Assembly: GCA_000063525.1 (NCBI GenBank)
Contig: CT978603.1
Coordinates: 1,235,105 to 1,299,104, forward strand
Length of the DNA stretch: 64,000 nucleotides
Origin: Synechococcus sp. RCC307
GTDB taxonomy: Bacteria; Cyanobacteriota; Cyanobacteriia; PCC-6307; Cyanobiaceae
Direction of reading: 5' to 3'
Positions 35,472 to 44,753 of this stretch are shown in pieces (position 1 is the stretch's first letter; every line of letters starts with the position of its first letter). A program made the translations under genes and the position numbers. Under the pieces are notes generated by a model. It had not been told where the DNA came from, made no database searches, and worked only from the letters and a program-made list of their open reading frames with translations.

Positions 35472-35495
35472 CGCGTTAAGAGAAGCCTTAACGCG
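35472..35495. promoter_or_regulatory. Perfect palindrome between the LuxR regulator and katG
   Basis: CGCGTTAAG (35472-35480) and CTTAACGCG (35487-35495) form a perfect 9-base inverted repeat around the 6-base centre AGAAGC. It lies 19 bases upstream of the regulator start and about 35-60 bases upstream of the katG start. Both genes point away from it, so it cannot be a terminator for either and is a candidate operator. Confidence 0.6.
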
Positions 35496-35526
35496 GGCTA
35501 ACTAATCCAGAGACACCTAGCAGAAC

Positions 35527-37725
35527 GTGTCGATGGCGGAAATGCGTTGCCCATTCAGCGGCCATGGCGCCGCCACAACACCAGCGAGCGCCACTACCAA
35601 TCAGCACTGGTGGCCTGAGCAAATCAACCTGGGACTGCTGCATCAACACAATCCAGCGGCGAACCCCCTAGGCAGCAACTTTGACTACCGCCAAGCCTTC
35701 AACAGCCTGGATCTCAATGCTGTGAAAGCCGACCTTATGGCATTGATGACCGACAGCCAGAGCTGGTGGCCGGCGGACTGGGGACACTACGGCGGCCTGT
35801 TCATTCGGATGGCATGGCATAGCGCCGGCACCTACCGCCTCGCTGATGGTCGTGGCGGGGCAGGCCATGGCAACCAACGTTTTGCTCCCCTCAACAGCTG
35901 GCCTGACAACACCAACCTCGACAAAGCCCGGCGGCTCCTCTGGCCCATCAAGGCCAAATACGGCAGCAACCTCTCATGGGCTGATCTGATCATCCTGGCC
36001 GGCAACTGCGCCCTCGAATCCATGGGATTGCCAACAGCTGGCTTTGCTGGAGGCCGCGAAGACATCTGGGAACCAGAAGACGACATCTACTGGGGAAGCG
36101 AAACCAGCTGGCTGAGCGATGAACGCCATGACAACGACGGGGCCATCGAAAGCCCCTTGGCGGCAACCGAAATGGGGTTGATCTACGTCAACCCAGAAGG
36201 CCCGCACGGTGAACCAGACCCGGTTGCCTCAGGGCGCGAGGTGCGTGACACCTTTGCCCGCATGGGCATGAACAACGAAGAAACCGTGGCTCTGGTGGCC
36301 GGCGGGCACACCTTCGGCAAAGCCCATGGAGCCGCACCCAGCGCCCACCTTGGAGCGGATCCAGAAGGTGCAGCCCTCGAGCAGCTGGGCTTGGGCTGGC
36401 AGAACACCTATGCCAGTGGCTGCGGTGCTGACACCATTACCAGCGGCATTGAAGGGGCCTGGAAACCCAACCCAACCCGGTGGGATCAAGGCTATTTCGA
36501 GATGTTGTTTGGCTACGAGTGGGAGCTGCATCAAAGCCCTGCGGGCGCTTGGCAGTGGCACCCCAAAGACGTCAAAGCCGAGCACATGATTCCCGATGCC
36601 CATGTGCCCGGGCGCAGTGCACCGCCAATGATGACCACAGCCGATCTGTCACTGCGGTTTGACCCCGTCTATGAACCAATCGCGCGCCGATTTCTCGGCG
36701 ACCCACAAGCCTTTGGCAACGCCTTTGCTCAGGCCTGGTTCAAGTTGACCCATCGGGATCTCGGTCCGCGCAGCTGCTACCTCGGCGCTGATGTGCCCGA
36801 GGCAGTGATGAGTTGGCAAGATCCCTTGCCAACCACGAGCCATCCAACCATCGATGCCCCAGCGGTTGATGCTCTCAAGCAAGAGCTTCTGAACACTGGC
36901 CTCAGCCATGGCGAGCTGATCAGCACCGCCTGGGCCTCTGCTGCCAGTTTTCGACAATCCGATCGCCGCGGAGGGGCCAATGGCGCTCGCTTGCGCTTGC
37001 AACCGCAGTGCAACTGGGAACTGAACAACCCCGAGCAACTCAAGCGCGTGCTGAGCGTTCTCGAAGCTGTGCAAATGCGCTTCAACCAGCAGCATCAAGG
37101 CGGCATGCAGGTGTCGCTGGCTGATTTGATCGTTCTGAGCGGCAGCGCTGCAGTGGAGCAAGCCATGGCGGCTACCGGCCAGCGCTGCCGAGTGCGCTTT
37201 ACGCCGGGGCGTGTAGATGCCAGCGCTGAGCAGACCGACAACGCTTCATTCAATGCCCTCAAACCCATCGCCGATGGCTTTCGCAATTACCTGCGCAGCG
37301 ATCTACCCCTTAAGGCTGAACAGCTGCTGGTGGATCGCGCCCAACAGCTGCATCTGAGCGCACCGGAGATGACAGCCCTGATCGGGGGATTCAGGGTGCT
37401 GGGGCTGAACTGGGATGGCAGCGACATCGGGGTGTTCACAAGCAGGCCAGGACAGTTCAGCAACGACTTCTTCGTCAACTTGCTGGATATGTCAACGCAG
37501 TGGAGCCCGGTTGAGGGCCATAGCAACCTGTATCAAGGCATTGATACCGAAACCAAGCAGCCCCGCTGGCGAGCCAGCCGCGTGGATTTGGTGTTTGGCT
37601 CCCATGCTCAATTGCGTGCCATTGCCGAGGTGTATGGGCAAGCGGGCGGGTCAGCAAGACTGGCAGCTGATTTCAGCGCTGCCTGGAGCAAGGTGATGGA
37701 GCTCGACCGCTTCGACCTGCTTTAG
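35527..37725 (+). CDS. katG: Catalase-peroxidase
   Basis: The 732-residue bifunctional haem enzyme removes hydrogen peroxide. The distal site [11 protein letters not shown] (with the Trp-Tyr-Met cross-link Trp in AWH), the proximal haem His in [15 protein letters not shown], and the linking Tyr in [10 protein letters not shown] are present. The second, non-haem-binding domain with [16 protein letters not shown] is complete. GTG at 35527 and ATG at 35533 are both possible starts. No KatG-associated Fur/PerR gene is adjacent; a LuxR regulator is divergent. Confidence 0.97.
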   Translation: MSMAEMRCPFSGHGAATTPASATTNQHWWPEQINLGLLHQHNPAANPLGSNFDYRQAFNSLDLNAVKADLMALMTDSQSWWPADWGHYGGLFIRMAWHSAGTYRLADGRGGAGHGNQRFAPLNSWPDNTNLDKARRLLWPIKAKYGSNLSWADLIILAGNCALESMGLPTAGFAGGREDIWEPEDDIYWGSETSWLSDERHDNDGAIESPLAATEMGLIYVNPEGPHGEPDPVASGREVRDTFARMGMNNEETVALVAGGHTFGKAHGAAPSAHLGADPEGAALEQLGLGWQNTYASGCGADTITSGIEGAWKPNPTRWDQGYFEMLFGYEWELHQSPAGAWQWHPKDVKAEHMIPDAHVPGRSAPPMMTTADLSLRFDPVYEPIARRFLGDPQAFGNAFAQAWFKLTHRDLGPRSCYLGADVPEAVMSWQDPLPTTSHPTIDAPAVDALKQELLNTGLSHGELISTAWASAASFRQSDRRGGANGARLRLQPQCNWELNNPEQLKRVLSVLEAVQMRFNQQHQGGMQVSLADLIVLSGSAAVEQAMAATGQRCRVRFTPGRVDASAEQTDNASFNALKPIADGFRNYLRSDLPLKAEQLLVDRAQQLHLSAPEMTALIGGFRVLGLNWDGSDIGVFTSRPGQFSNDFFVNLLDMSTQWSPVEGHSNLYQGIDTETKQPRWRASRVDLVFGSHAQLRAIAEVYGQAGGSARLAADFSAAWSKVMELDRFDLL

Positions 37726-37735
37726 GGCTAGACGC

Positions 37736-38002
37736 TCAACGGCCCCACCAGTGGTGGTGATAGGAGGGATCGCTACTGCCAGCCTGCAACTGGCGGGTGG
37801 TTTCGATCACGATGGCCGCCAACGAACTGGAGATGATCAACATCCCGTAGAAGCCGCGGATGCGCATGTCGTGGAGGTCAGCCGGGGTATGGCTGATGAT
37901 CACCTGAAAGAAGAACACCAAACACAAACCCACCACAAAGCCGATCCCCAGGGCGACAACAACCCGGGCACCACTAAAGCTTGGGCGTTTGGGGCTTGGC
38001 AT
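37736..38002 (-). CDS. Small two-helix membrane protein of the RND operon
   Basis: The 88-residue product has a basic N-terminus (MPSPKRPSFSGARV) and two transmembrane helices (VVALGIGFVVGLCLVFFFQVII and GFYGMLIISSSLAAIVIETT). The tail is polar and His/Trp-rich. ATG at 38002 lies three bases after the RND pump stop, with a TTG directly before it. The spacing implies cotranscription with the pump and adaptor. No family is recognised; an accessory role in the efflux complex is inference. Confidence 0.65.
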   Translation of the reverse strand: MPSPKRPSFSGARVVVALGIGFVVGLCLVFFFQVIISHTPADLHDMRIRGFYGMLIISSSLAAIVIETTRQLQAGSSDPSYHHHWWGR

Positions 38003-38005
38003 CAA

Positions 38006-41000
38006 TCAAGCGGCTCCAGCGGTGGGGCCAGCCTTGCCCACCAGGTTTTTCATCACCACGTAGAACACCGGCACCACCAAGGTGGAGAGCACGGTGGCCA
38101 CCGACAAGCCGCCAAACACAACCAAGCCCAAAGAAGCCTGGCTTTGCGCGCCAGCGCCGCTGGCCAGCATCAGCGGCAGGAAACCAAACAGCGACGAGAT
38201 CGCCGTCATCAAGATCGGACGCAGCCTTGATTTGGCTGCATCGGTGGCAGCCTCCAGGGCTGATCGCCCCTCACCCATACGTTGGTTGGCCAAATCAACA
38301 ATCAAGATGCCATTACCGGCCGCCAGGCCAATCAACATCACCAAGCCAACCTGGGCATAGATGTTGAGCACCTGGCCTGCCCCCGAGAGGAACACCAAGG
38401 CGCCCAACATGGCGGTGGGTACGGTCATCAAGATGATCAGCGGGTCGGTGTAGCTCTCGTATTGGGCGGAGAGCACCAGATACACCACCAAAATGCCCAT
38501 GCCAAAGATCACCACGGCCAGAGCACCGGCTTTGACTTCTTCCCTGGAAATGCCGGTCCAGTCAAAGCCGAGGCCCTGGAAGTTCTGAGCGGCGAACACG
38601 TCTTGGATGCCAGTAATGGCCTGGCCAGAGCTCTTGCCTGGAGCTGGAGATCCCTCAATCTTGATCGAGCGGAACAGGTTGAAGCGGTTGATGATGCTGG
38701 GACCAATCGTTTGCTTCACCGTGAAGAATTCCGCCAACGGGATTTGCTCTCCAGAGGAGTTCTTGACGTAAATCGAGCCCAGTTGGTCTTGGGTTGAGCG
38801 GCTATCGGCAGCAGCTTGCACATACACCCGGCGCACCTTGCCCTCTTGGAAGGTGTCATTCACGTAGCTGGAGCCGAAGTAGATGCTGAAGGTCTGCATC
38901 GCCTGACCGAAGTCGACCCCCAAGGCCATCATCCGATCGCGATCGACATCAATGGTCAGTTGCGGTGAATCAGGGATGAACTGCGTGAACACCTTGGCGA
39001 AGGTGGGATCACTATTGGCAGCCTGAATGATCTGCCCAGCTGAGGCAGCAAATTCACTCATCGAATAGGAGCCGCCGCTCTGATCAAGGAGCTGGAACTC
39101 AAAGCCAGCGCTGGCGCCATAGCCAGGAATGGCCGGTGGCTCCACCACAAACACCCTGGCTTCATCGATTTGGGCCGCCATCTTTTGATTGAGGCGCTGG
39201 GTGATAGCCGCCATCGTTTGATCCTTCTGGGGCCTGTCATCCCAGTTCTTCACACCAAAGAAGAACAGGCCGCGGTTGGGGCCATAGCCATCCAAGCTGG
39301 CACCGCTAAAGATGCCCGCCGCAGCCACATCAGGCTCAGTTCGCAAAATCGAGGCGATCTTTTTGTTCACCTTGTTGGTGACATCGTTGGAGGTGCCCTC
39401 AGGCGCCATCACAAAACCAATGCCGAAGCCCTGATCTTCCGTGGGGACAAAGCCAGCGGGCACCGCACTGAAGGCAAAACCGGTGAGCAGAATTCCCGCC
39501 CCCAGGGCGCCCATGATCACGCGGCGGTGCGACAACACCCAATCCAGCAACCAGGCATAGAACCGCTCAAAGCGGGCGTAGTAGGTGTTGAAGGTGCTGA
39601 AGATCACCGGCACGAAATAGCCCAGGGCGCAGCCCAAACCGGTGAAGAAGATCACCGGGATTGGATTCCAAACACCGGCAATCACTAAACCCACAACGGC
39701 GCCACCCACGGCAAAAGGCAGACGCAAGGGGCGGCCGCTGGTTTTGGAAATCGCAAAGCCAATGATGGCGGCTACACCCGCAGGGATCAGTGCCATCGCG
39801 GCCCCATCACCCACAAACAGCAGGCCGTAAACAAAACCAATCACCGTGGCCGCAATCGTGTAGGTGCGGCGATTGGGCTCTTTGTATTCGCTGCTCAGCA
39901 GCAGAGCCGAGAGCATCGGCGAAAAGGTCAGCGCATTAAACGTGGAGATCGCGATCGAGAAGATGATCGTGGCCGCGAACTGCTTGTAAATCGTTCCGGT
40001 GGCGCCTGGAAAGAACAGCACAGGCAGGAACACGCACATCTTCACCAGCGATGTGGCGATCACCGCTGAGAAGAGTTCATCCATGGTGGATTTCGCCGCT
40101 TCTACGGCGGTTAAGCCCGTCTCTTTTTTGGAGGAGGTGTCCTCAATCACCGTGATGGCGTCATCCACCACCAGGCCGGTGGCGAGCACCAAGCCAAACA
40201 GCGTCAGCTGATTGAGCGAGAAGCCAAAGCCGAGCACGAAGGCAAAGGTGCCCACCAGAGCAACGGGAATGGCGATGCCCGGCACCAAGGTGGCTTTCCA
40301 GTTCTGCAAAAACAGAAACAGGATCAACACCACCAAAACGACCGCATCACGCAGGGAGCCCACCACACCCTCAATCGATGCCGTGATGAATTCGGTGGAG
40401 TCGAAGACCTGCTCGATCTTCATGCCCACTGGCATCTTTTCTTTGAATTCCTCGATGACCTGCTTGACGCCATCGGAGACCACCAGAGCATTACTGCCGC
40501 CCAGCTGACTGATGGCCATCGACACAGCCGGGTTGCCTTCGAGGTTCACAGCCGAAATCTCGTAGCTGTTACCGCCGAGCTCCACCTGGCCCACATCGCG
40601 AAGGCGAATCAGGCCACCGTCTTTGGTGGTTTTGATCACCAGATCGCGGAACTCGTCTTCGCTGGTCAGGCGGCCCTGCAGCTGAATGGTGAAGGTGTAC
40701 TGCTGATCGTCGGGGGCGGGGGCACCGCCCACCTTGCCGGAGGGCACCAAGCGGTTTTGGCTGCGGATGGCATTCACCACATCGCTGGAGGTGAGCTCCA
40801 TGGCCGCCAGCTTGTTGGGGTCAAGCCAGATGCGGATCGCAAGTTCGCGGTTGCCGTAATAGGTAACGCTGCCAACACCGGTGACCCGCTTGATGCTGTC
40901 GGTGAGGTTTTGATCGAGATAGCCGCTAATCGTCTCAACGCTGTAGTCGATCTTGTTGGGATCTTCGTTGGTGAAGTTGTAAACAAGAAGGGTAGAGGTG

Positions 41001-41404
41001 GATGCCTTGTCCACCACAACACCCGACTGCTTCACCTCAGACGGCAAACGGGGTTCAGCCAGTGACACCCGGTTTTGCACGTTAACCTGGTTGATATCAC
41101 CATCGGTGCCGCTGTTGAACATCACCGTGATCATCGCGCTGCCGTCGGAGGAGCTCGATGAACTGATGTAGTCCATGTTCTCCACCCCGTTGATCTGCTG
41201 CTCGAGCACCGAGGTGACACCTTGCTCAACGCTGACGGCATCAGCACCGACGTAGTTCGCACTCACCCGCACCGTGGGCGGGGCAATGTCCGGCAGCATC
41301 TCCACCGGCAGGATCGGGATCGCAATCAAACCCGCGATCACGATCAACAGTGAGCAGACCGACGTGAGGACAGGCCTGGTGATGAAGTTATTAGAGAGAG
41401 ACAT
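38006..41404 (-). CDS. RND efflux pump, AcrB/HAE1 family, with extra membrane insertion
   Basis: The 1132-residue proton-driven inner-membrane pump has the HAE1 pattern: N-terminal FITRPVLTSVCSLLIVIAGLIAIPILPVEMLPDIAPP, the LVVDDAITVIEDTS transmembrane Asp pair in TM4, and the C-terminal repeat with GLAAGNGILIVDLANQ. Relatives are about 1040 residues. The surplus of roughly 90 residues lies between TM6 and TM7 (about residues 508-600), where three or four extra hydrophobic stretches occur in place of a short cytoplasmic loop. It sits between the adaptor gene (eight bases) and the small membrane gene. Confidence 0.95.
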   Translation of the reverse strand: MSLSNNFITRPVLTSVCSLLIVIAGLIAIPILPVEMLPDIAPPTVRVSANYVGADAVSVEQGVTSVLEQQINGVENMDYISSSSSSDGSAMITVMFNSGTDGDINQVNVQNRVSLAEPRLPSEVKQSGVVVDKASTSTLLVYNFTNEDPNKIDYSVETISGYLDQNLTDSIKRVTGVGSVTYYGNRELAIRIWLDPNKLAAMELTSSDVVNAIRSQNRLVPSGKVGGAPAPDDQQYTFTIQLQGRLTSEDEFRDLVIKTTKDGGLIRLRDVGQVELGGNSYEISAVNLEGNPAVSMAISQLGGSNALVVSDGVKQVIEEFKEKMPVGMKIEQVFDSTEFITASIEGVVGSLRDAVVLVVLILFLFLQNWKATLVPGIAIPVALVGTFAFVLGFGFSLNQLTLFGLVLATGLVVDDAITVIEDTSSKKETGLTAVEAAKSTMDELFSAVIATSLVKMCVFLPVLFFPGATGTIYKQFAATIIFSIAISTFNALTFSPMLSALLLSSEYKEPNRRTYTIAATVIGFVYGLLFVGDGAAMALIPAGVAAIIGFAISKTSGRPLRLPFAVGGAVVGLVIAGVWNPIPVIFFTGLGCALGYFVPVIFSTFNTYYARFERFYAWLLDWVLSHRRVIMGALGAGILLTGFAFSAVPAGFVPTEDQGFGIGFVMAPEGTSNDVTNKVNKKIASILRTEPDVAAAGIFSGASLDGYGPNRGLFFFGVKNWDDRPQKDQTMAAITQRLNQKMAAQIDEARVFVVEPPAIPGYGASAGFEFQLLDQSGGSYSMSEFAASAGQIIQAANSDPTFAKVFTQFIPDSPQLTIDVDRDRMMALGVDFGQAMQTFSIYFGSSYVNDTFQEGKVRRVYVQAAADSRSTQDQLGSIYVKNSSGEQIPLAEFFTVKQTIGPSIINRFNLFRSIKIEGSPAPGKSSGQAITGIQDVFAAQNFQGLGFDWTGISREEVKAGALAVVIFGMGILVVYLVLSAQYESYTDPLIILMTVPTAMLGALVFLSGAGQVLNIYAQVGLVMLIGLAAGNGILIVDLANQRMGEGRSALEAATDAAKSRLRPILMTAISSLFGFLPLMLASGAGAQSQASLGLVVFGGLSVATVLSTLVVPVFYVVMKNLVGKAGPTAGAA

Positions 41405-41412
41405 CGTTCAGA

Positions 41413-42513
41413 TCACTGGGCCGGCTTTGGCTGGGCAGGTTTGATCTGAACTGGCATGCCGTGCTTGAGGTTCATCAAGTTGGAGGTGATCACCATCTCC
41501 CCCGGCTGAACTCCTTCCAACACGGGGTAGAGGTTGTTTTGCACAGGGCCCACCTTCACCGGTGTTTGCAGCGCAAATTTGGTTCCCTCGGGCAAGTCTT
41601 TGAGCTTGTCAAGCGGCGCTTGGCCTGGCTGCTGCTCGAGCTGTTGGAAGCTGCCAACGCGGAAAACAAAATTTTGGCCTGAGGCGGTGGCTACGGCCGT
41701 GAAAGGAACCGCATCCAGTTTTTTGCTGCCGAGCTGAACGCTGGTGAGCACCCGTTGTCCGGTGCGGAGGGTGCCGTTGGGATTCTCAAAGATGGCTTTG
41801 ACCAGCAATCCCTGGGTTCCGGCCTGGACGGCTGGATCGATGGAGCTCACCGTGCTGGTGGCGATCGGGTCGCTGAGCCCTGGCTTCAGCAACTTGACCG
41901 TTTGACCAACTTCCACGCGATCACCGAACTTGGCCGGAATATCAACGCGCGCTTCGAGCGTGTTGTTTTTCACCAACATGGTGAAGACATCGCCCTGGCG
42001 AAGCACATCGCCCAACTTGACCTTCACATCAGCGACGGTTCCCGCCATCGGCGAGGTGAGGTTGCTGTAGCCAACGGTGGCCTGCTGAGCAATCGCCCGC
42101 TCCCTTGAAGAGATGTAGGCCTGACGACGCGAGTCGCGCTGCATCTCAGAGACAGCACCCTGGGAAGCGAGGTATTCGTAGCGCTGGTAATTGAGCTTGT
42201 CGGTCTCTGCTTTGGCTACCTCACTGCGCAGCCTGGCGTTTTCCTGTTCCTGATCCAACACCAACAGCAGCTGGCCAGCCTTCACCAAATCGCCTTGGGC
42301 GATTTTCAACTCATCAATGCGGCCACCGGCCTGGGCTGCCAAGGCCACCAAGTCCTTGGCTTCCAGGGTGCTGACGGTCTGGATGTCTTCGGTGAACTCA
42401 ACCTTTTTGACGGCCGTTTCCTGAACGGGAAGCGCCTGAAAAGGGGTACCCCCACAGCCGACCAATAGGACGCTGGTCCCGGCGAGGACAATCACGCTGG
42501 AGAAAAGACGCAC
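41413..42513 (-). CDS. RND efflux periplasmic adaptor (membrane fusion lipoprotein)
   Basis: From GTG 42513 the product is 366 residues with a lipoprotein signal peptide (VIVLAGTSVLLVGCGG, lipobox LVGC). The rest is an HlyD/AcrA-type adaptor: barrel-sandwich halves (GGRIDELKIAQGDLVKAGQLLLVLD and NLTSPMAGTVADVKVKLGDVLRQGD) around a helical hairpin, then beta-barrel and membrane-proximal domains. The open frame runs much further upstream but that part overlaps the antiporter. It is the first gene of the efflux operon; no outer membrane TolC gene is in the window. Confidence 0.92.
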   Translation of the reverse strand: MRLFSSVIVLAGTSVLLVGCGGTPFQALPVQETAVKKVEFTEDIQTVSTLEAKDLVALAAQAGGRIDELKIAQGDLVKAGQLLLVLDQEQENARLRSEVAKAETDKLNYQRYEYLASQGAVSEMQRDSRRQAYISSRERAIAQQATVGYSNLTSPMAGTVADVKVKLGDVLRQGDVFTMLVKNNTLEARVDIPAKFGDRVEVGQTVKLLKPGLSDPIATSTVSSIDPAVQAGTQGLLVKAIFENPNGTLRTGQRVLTSVQLGSKKLDAVPFTAVATASGQNFVFRVGSFQQLEQQPGQAPLDKLKDLPEGTKFALQTPVKVGPVQNNLYPVLEGVQPGEMVITSNLMNLKHGMPVQIKPAQPKPAQ

Positions 42514-42643
42514 CCCAATAGCCGTTGTTGAACGAATTATGCGGAGTTTGTCGCCATTCAGCAGCAGATAGAAACCAAATCTGCGGGTTCTTACTGACGG
42601 ACTGATTTCGGGCCATAACCTTGAAAGGTCAACCAATAAATCG

Positions 42644-43960
42644 ATGCCCGAGCTGAGTGCGCACAGCCTCGAAGTCACCGAGACCTTGATCAGCGGCGCC
42701 CGCTTCCTCGTGATCTTGGTCGCAGCGCGACTCCTCGCGGAGACGATGGTGCGCTTCAAGCTGCCCACGATCCTGGGGGAATTGGTCGCTGGTCTGATCG
42801 TTGGCATCTCCGGTTTGCACCTGGTGGTGCCACCGGAAACCCAATCAGCCTTGAGTGAAGGTTTTAGCGCCGTCTTAGGGGGATTAGCTCACGTACCAGG
42901 CGATGTTGTCGGCGAGCTCTATGCCGAAACATTCCCCAGCGTGGAGGCGGTCGCCAGCCTCGGACTGTTCTCCCTGCTCTTCCTCACCGGCCTGGAAAGT
43001 GATCTTGACGAGCTGGTCGCCGTTGGCGGCAAAGCCACCTCGGTCGCCATTGCTGGGGTTGTTTTGCCCTTTGCAATCGGCACGGCAGGACTGATGGCGA
43101 TCTTCCAGGTGGAGTTGATCCCAGCGGTGTTCGCCGGGGCATCGATGACGGCTACAAGCATTGCGATCACAGCAAGCGTCTTTGGGGAGCTGAAGATGCT
43201 GCGCTCATCCGAAGGCCAAATTGTTCTGGGCGCCGCAGTTCTCGATGACATCCTTGGCATCGTGATCCTGGCGGTGGTAGTCAGCCTGGCGAGCAGCGGT
43301 GCGTTGACGATCGGTCCGATCATCTCCCTTGTCGCTGCAGCGGTGGTGTTCGTGCTGGCGGCCATCGCCTTGAGCCGTAGCGCTGCCCCCCTGTTCGACA
43401 AGTTGATTGAAAACCTCAAAGCCACCGGTGAAATCGTGGTGGCGTCGTTTGTTGTGTTGGTGGTTTGCGCTTTCACCGCCACAGCCATTGGCCTGGAGGC
43501 AGCCCTTGGGGCCTTTGCTGCTGGCCTGATCCTTAGCAAGTCCAAACACCGCCACGACATTGAGCAACAGGTCAAACCCGTGGTGGCCCTGTTCGCCACG
43601 ATCTTCTTTGTGCTCATCGGCACGAAGATGGACTTGAGCGTGGTGAACCCCTTTGATCCATCCAACCGAGAGGGATTGATCATTGCCGCCTTCCTCTTGG
43701 TGGTGGCCATCGCAGGCAAGGTGGCGGCCGGCTGGCTCTATGCCTCCAAAGAACCCACCAATCGCCTGGTGGTGGGCTTGGGGATGATGCCCCGCGGCGA
43801 AGTGGGCTTGATCTTCCTGGGCTTGGGCAGCCAGGCCAAGTTGCTGAGCCCCTCGCTGGAGGCGGCGATCTTGTTAATGGTGATCGGCACCACGTTCCTA
43901 GCCCCGCTGCTGTTGCGCTTTGTGCTGACCAAGAACGAAACAGCGGCTGAAGCCAGCTGA
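42644..43960 (+). CDS. CPA2-family cation/proton antiporter (NapA/NhaS3-like)
   Basis: The 438-residue protein has 11-13 hydrophobic helices. Typical CPA2 features are FKLPTILGELVAGLIVGISGL, the GLESDLDEL loop, the two-Asp active-site segment GAAVLDDILGIVILAVVV, and GLGMMPRGEVGLIFLGLG near the end. Electrogenic Na+/H+ or K+/H+ exchange with the lumen or cytoplasm is the family role; NhaS3 is a thylakoid version in Synechocystis. Start overlaps nothing and diverges from the efflux adaptor by 130 bases. Confidence 0.92.
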   Translation: MPELSAHSLEVTETLISGARFLVILVAARLLAETMVRFKLPTILGELVAGLIVGISGLHLVVPPETQSALSEGFSAVLGGLAHVPGDVVGELYAETFPSVEAVASLGLFSLLFLTGLESDLDELVAVGGKATSVAIAGVVLPFAIGTAGLMAIFQVELIPAVFAGASMTATSIAITASVFGELKMLRSSEGQIVLGAAVLDDILGIVILAVVVSLASSGALTIGPIISLVAAAVVFVLAAIALSRSAAPLFDKLIENLKATGEIVVASFVVLVVCAFTATAIGLEAALGAFAAGLILSKSKHRHDIEQQVKPVVALFATIFFVLIGTKMDLSVVNPFDPSNREGLIIAAFLLVVAIAGKVAAGWLYASKEPTNRLVVGLGMMPRGEVGLIFLGLGSQAKLLSPSLEAAILLMVIGTTFLAPLLLRFVLTKNETAAEAS

Positions 43961-43968
43961 GAAGCTCC

Positions 43969-44655
43969 ATGCAACCGGTGGTGGTCCTTGGTGGGTTTCT
44001 GATCACCGATGAGGCCTACGGACCAATGGCTCAGTGGTTGCACGGGCAGGGCGACACTGATGTGAGCGTGGTGCATGCCAGCCGCTTGGATTGGTTGCTT
44101 ACCAGCTCAGCTTGGGGCTGGCAGCGCTTGCTCCGGCGCGTCGATCAAACCGTGCGGCAAGCCCGCCGTCGCTGCGCAGGAGAACCCGTGACCCTGATCG
44201 GCCATAGCTCCGGCGGTGTGATGTTGCGGCTCTATCTCGCTGAGCGCGGCCTTGAGGGCGCCAGCCTCAACGGTCGCCAACTTTGCAATCGCCTGATCTG
44301 CCTCGGCAGTCCCCACCAGGCCAAGCGCGCCACTCGGCTGCGGGCGATGGTGGACCGGCTGCTCCCTGGCTGCGCTTGTGCGCCGGAAGTGGACTATGTC
44401 TCCGTTGCTGGCCATTTGGATCTGGCCAGCGCGCAAGCCAGCGGCTTTGCTCGCCGCAGCGCGGCCAACTCCTACAAGCAAATCGGCGCCAAGCCCGAAG
44501 ATCCCGGCGATGGCTTGGTGCCCGTGAGCTCGGCCTGGCTCAAGGGTTCAAAGCTGATCGAACTGGAGGCCACTGCCCATGGGGGCCTGTTTGGCCAGCC
44601 TTGGTATGGCTCGATCGAACGGGTCAGCCAGTGGTGGCCGCAAGCCAACAGTTAG
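43969..44655 (+). CDS. Alpha/beta hydrolase, lipase-like
   Basis: The 228-residue protein has an alpha/beta hydrolase fold: VVVLGGFLITDEAYGPMA at the start, the nucleophile elbow GHSSGG (Ser), LICLGSPHQAKRATRL, an Asp in the GDGLVPVSSAW loop and a likely His in ATAHGGLFG. This resembles lipases and palmitoyl-protein thioesterase-like enzymes of cyanobacteria and plastids. It follows the antiporter by eight bases and is probably cotranscribed. Confidence 0.85.
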   Translation: MQPVVVLGGFLITDEAYGPMAQWLHGQGDTDVSVVHASRLDWLLTSSAWGWQRLLRRVDQTVRQARRRCAGEPVTLIGHSSGGVMLRLYLAERGLEGASLNGRQLCNRLICLGSPHQAKRATRLRAMVDRLLPGCACAPEVDYVSVAGHLDLASAQASGFARRSAANSYKQIGAKPEDPGDGLVPVSSAWLKGSKLIELEATAHGGLFGQPWYGSIERVSQWWPQANS

Positions 44656-44686
44656 TCACCGCCATTTCGCACAACCTCTACAGACA

Positions 44687-44716
44687 ACAAAAAGCCCCCT
44701 CCGAGGAGGGGGCTTT
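44687..44716 (-). terminator. Terminator of psbA (D1:2)
   Basis: A near-perfect 12-base stem AAAGCCCCCTCC / GGAGGGGGCTTT (44691-44702 and 44705-44716) lies 38 bases after the psbA stop. On the minus strand it is followed by T-rich sequence (TTTTTGTTG). The lipase gene ends 32 bases away on the other strand, so it may work for both. Confidence 0.8.
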
Positions 44717-44753
44717 CCGATTCAGTTGATCTGAATCGTTTGTTGATTCCAGA

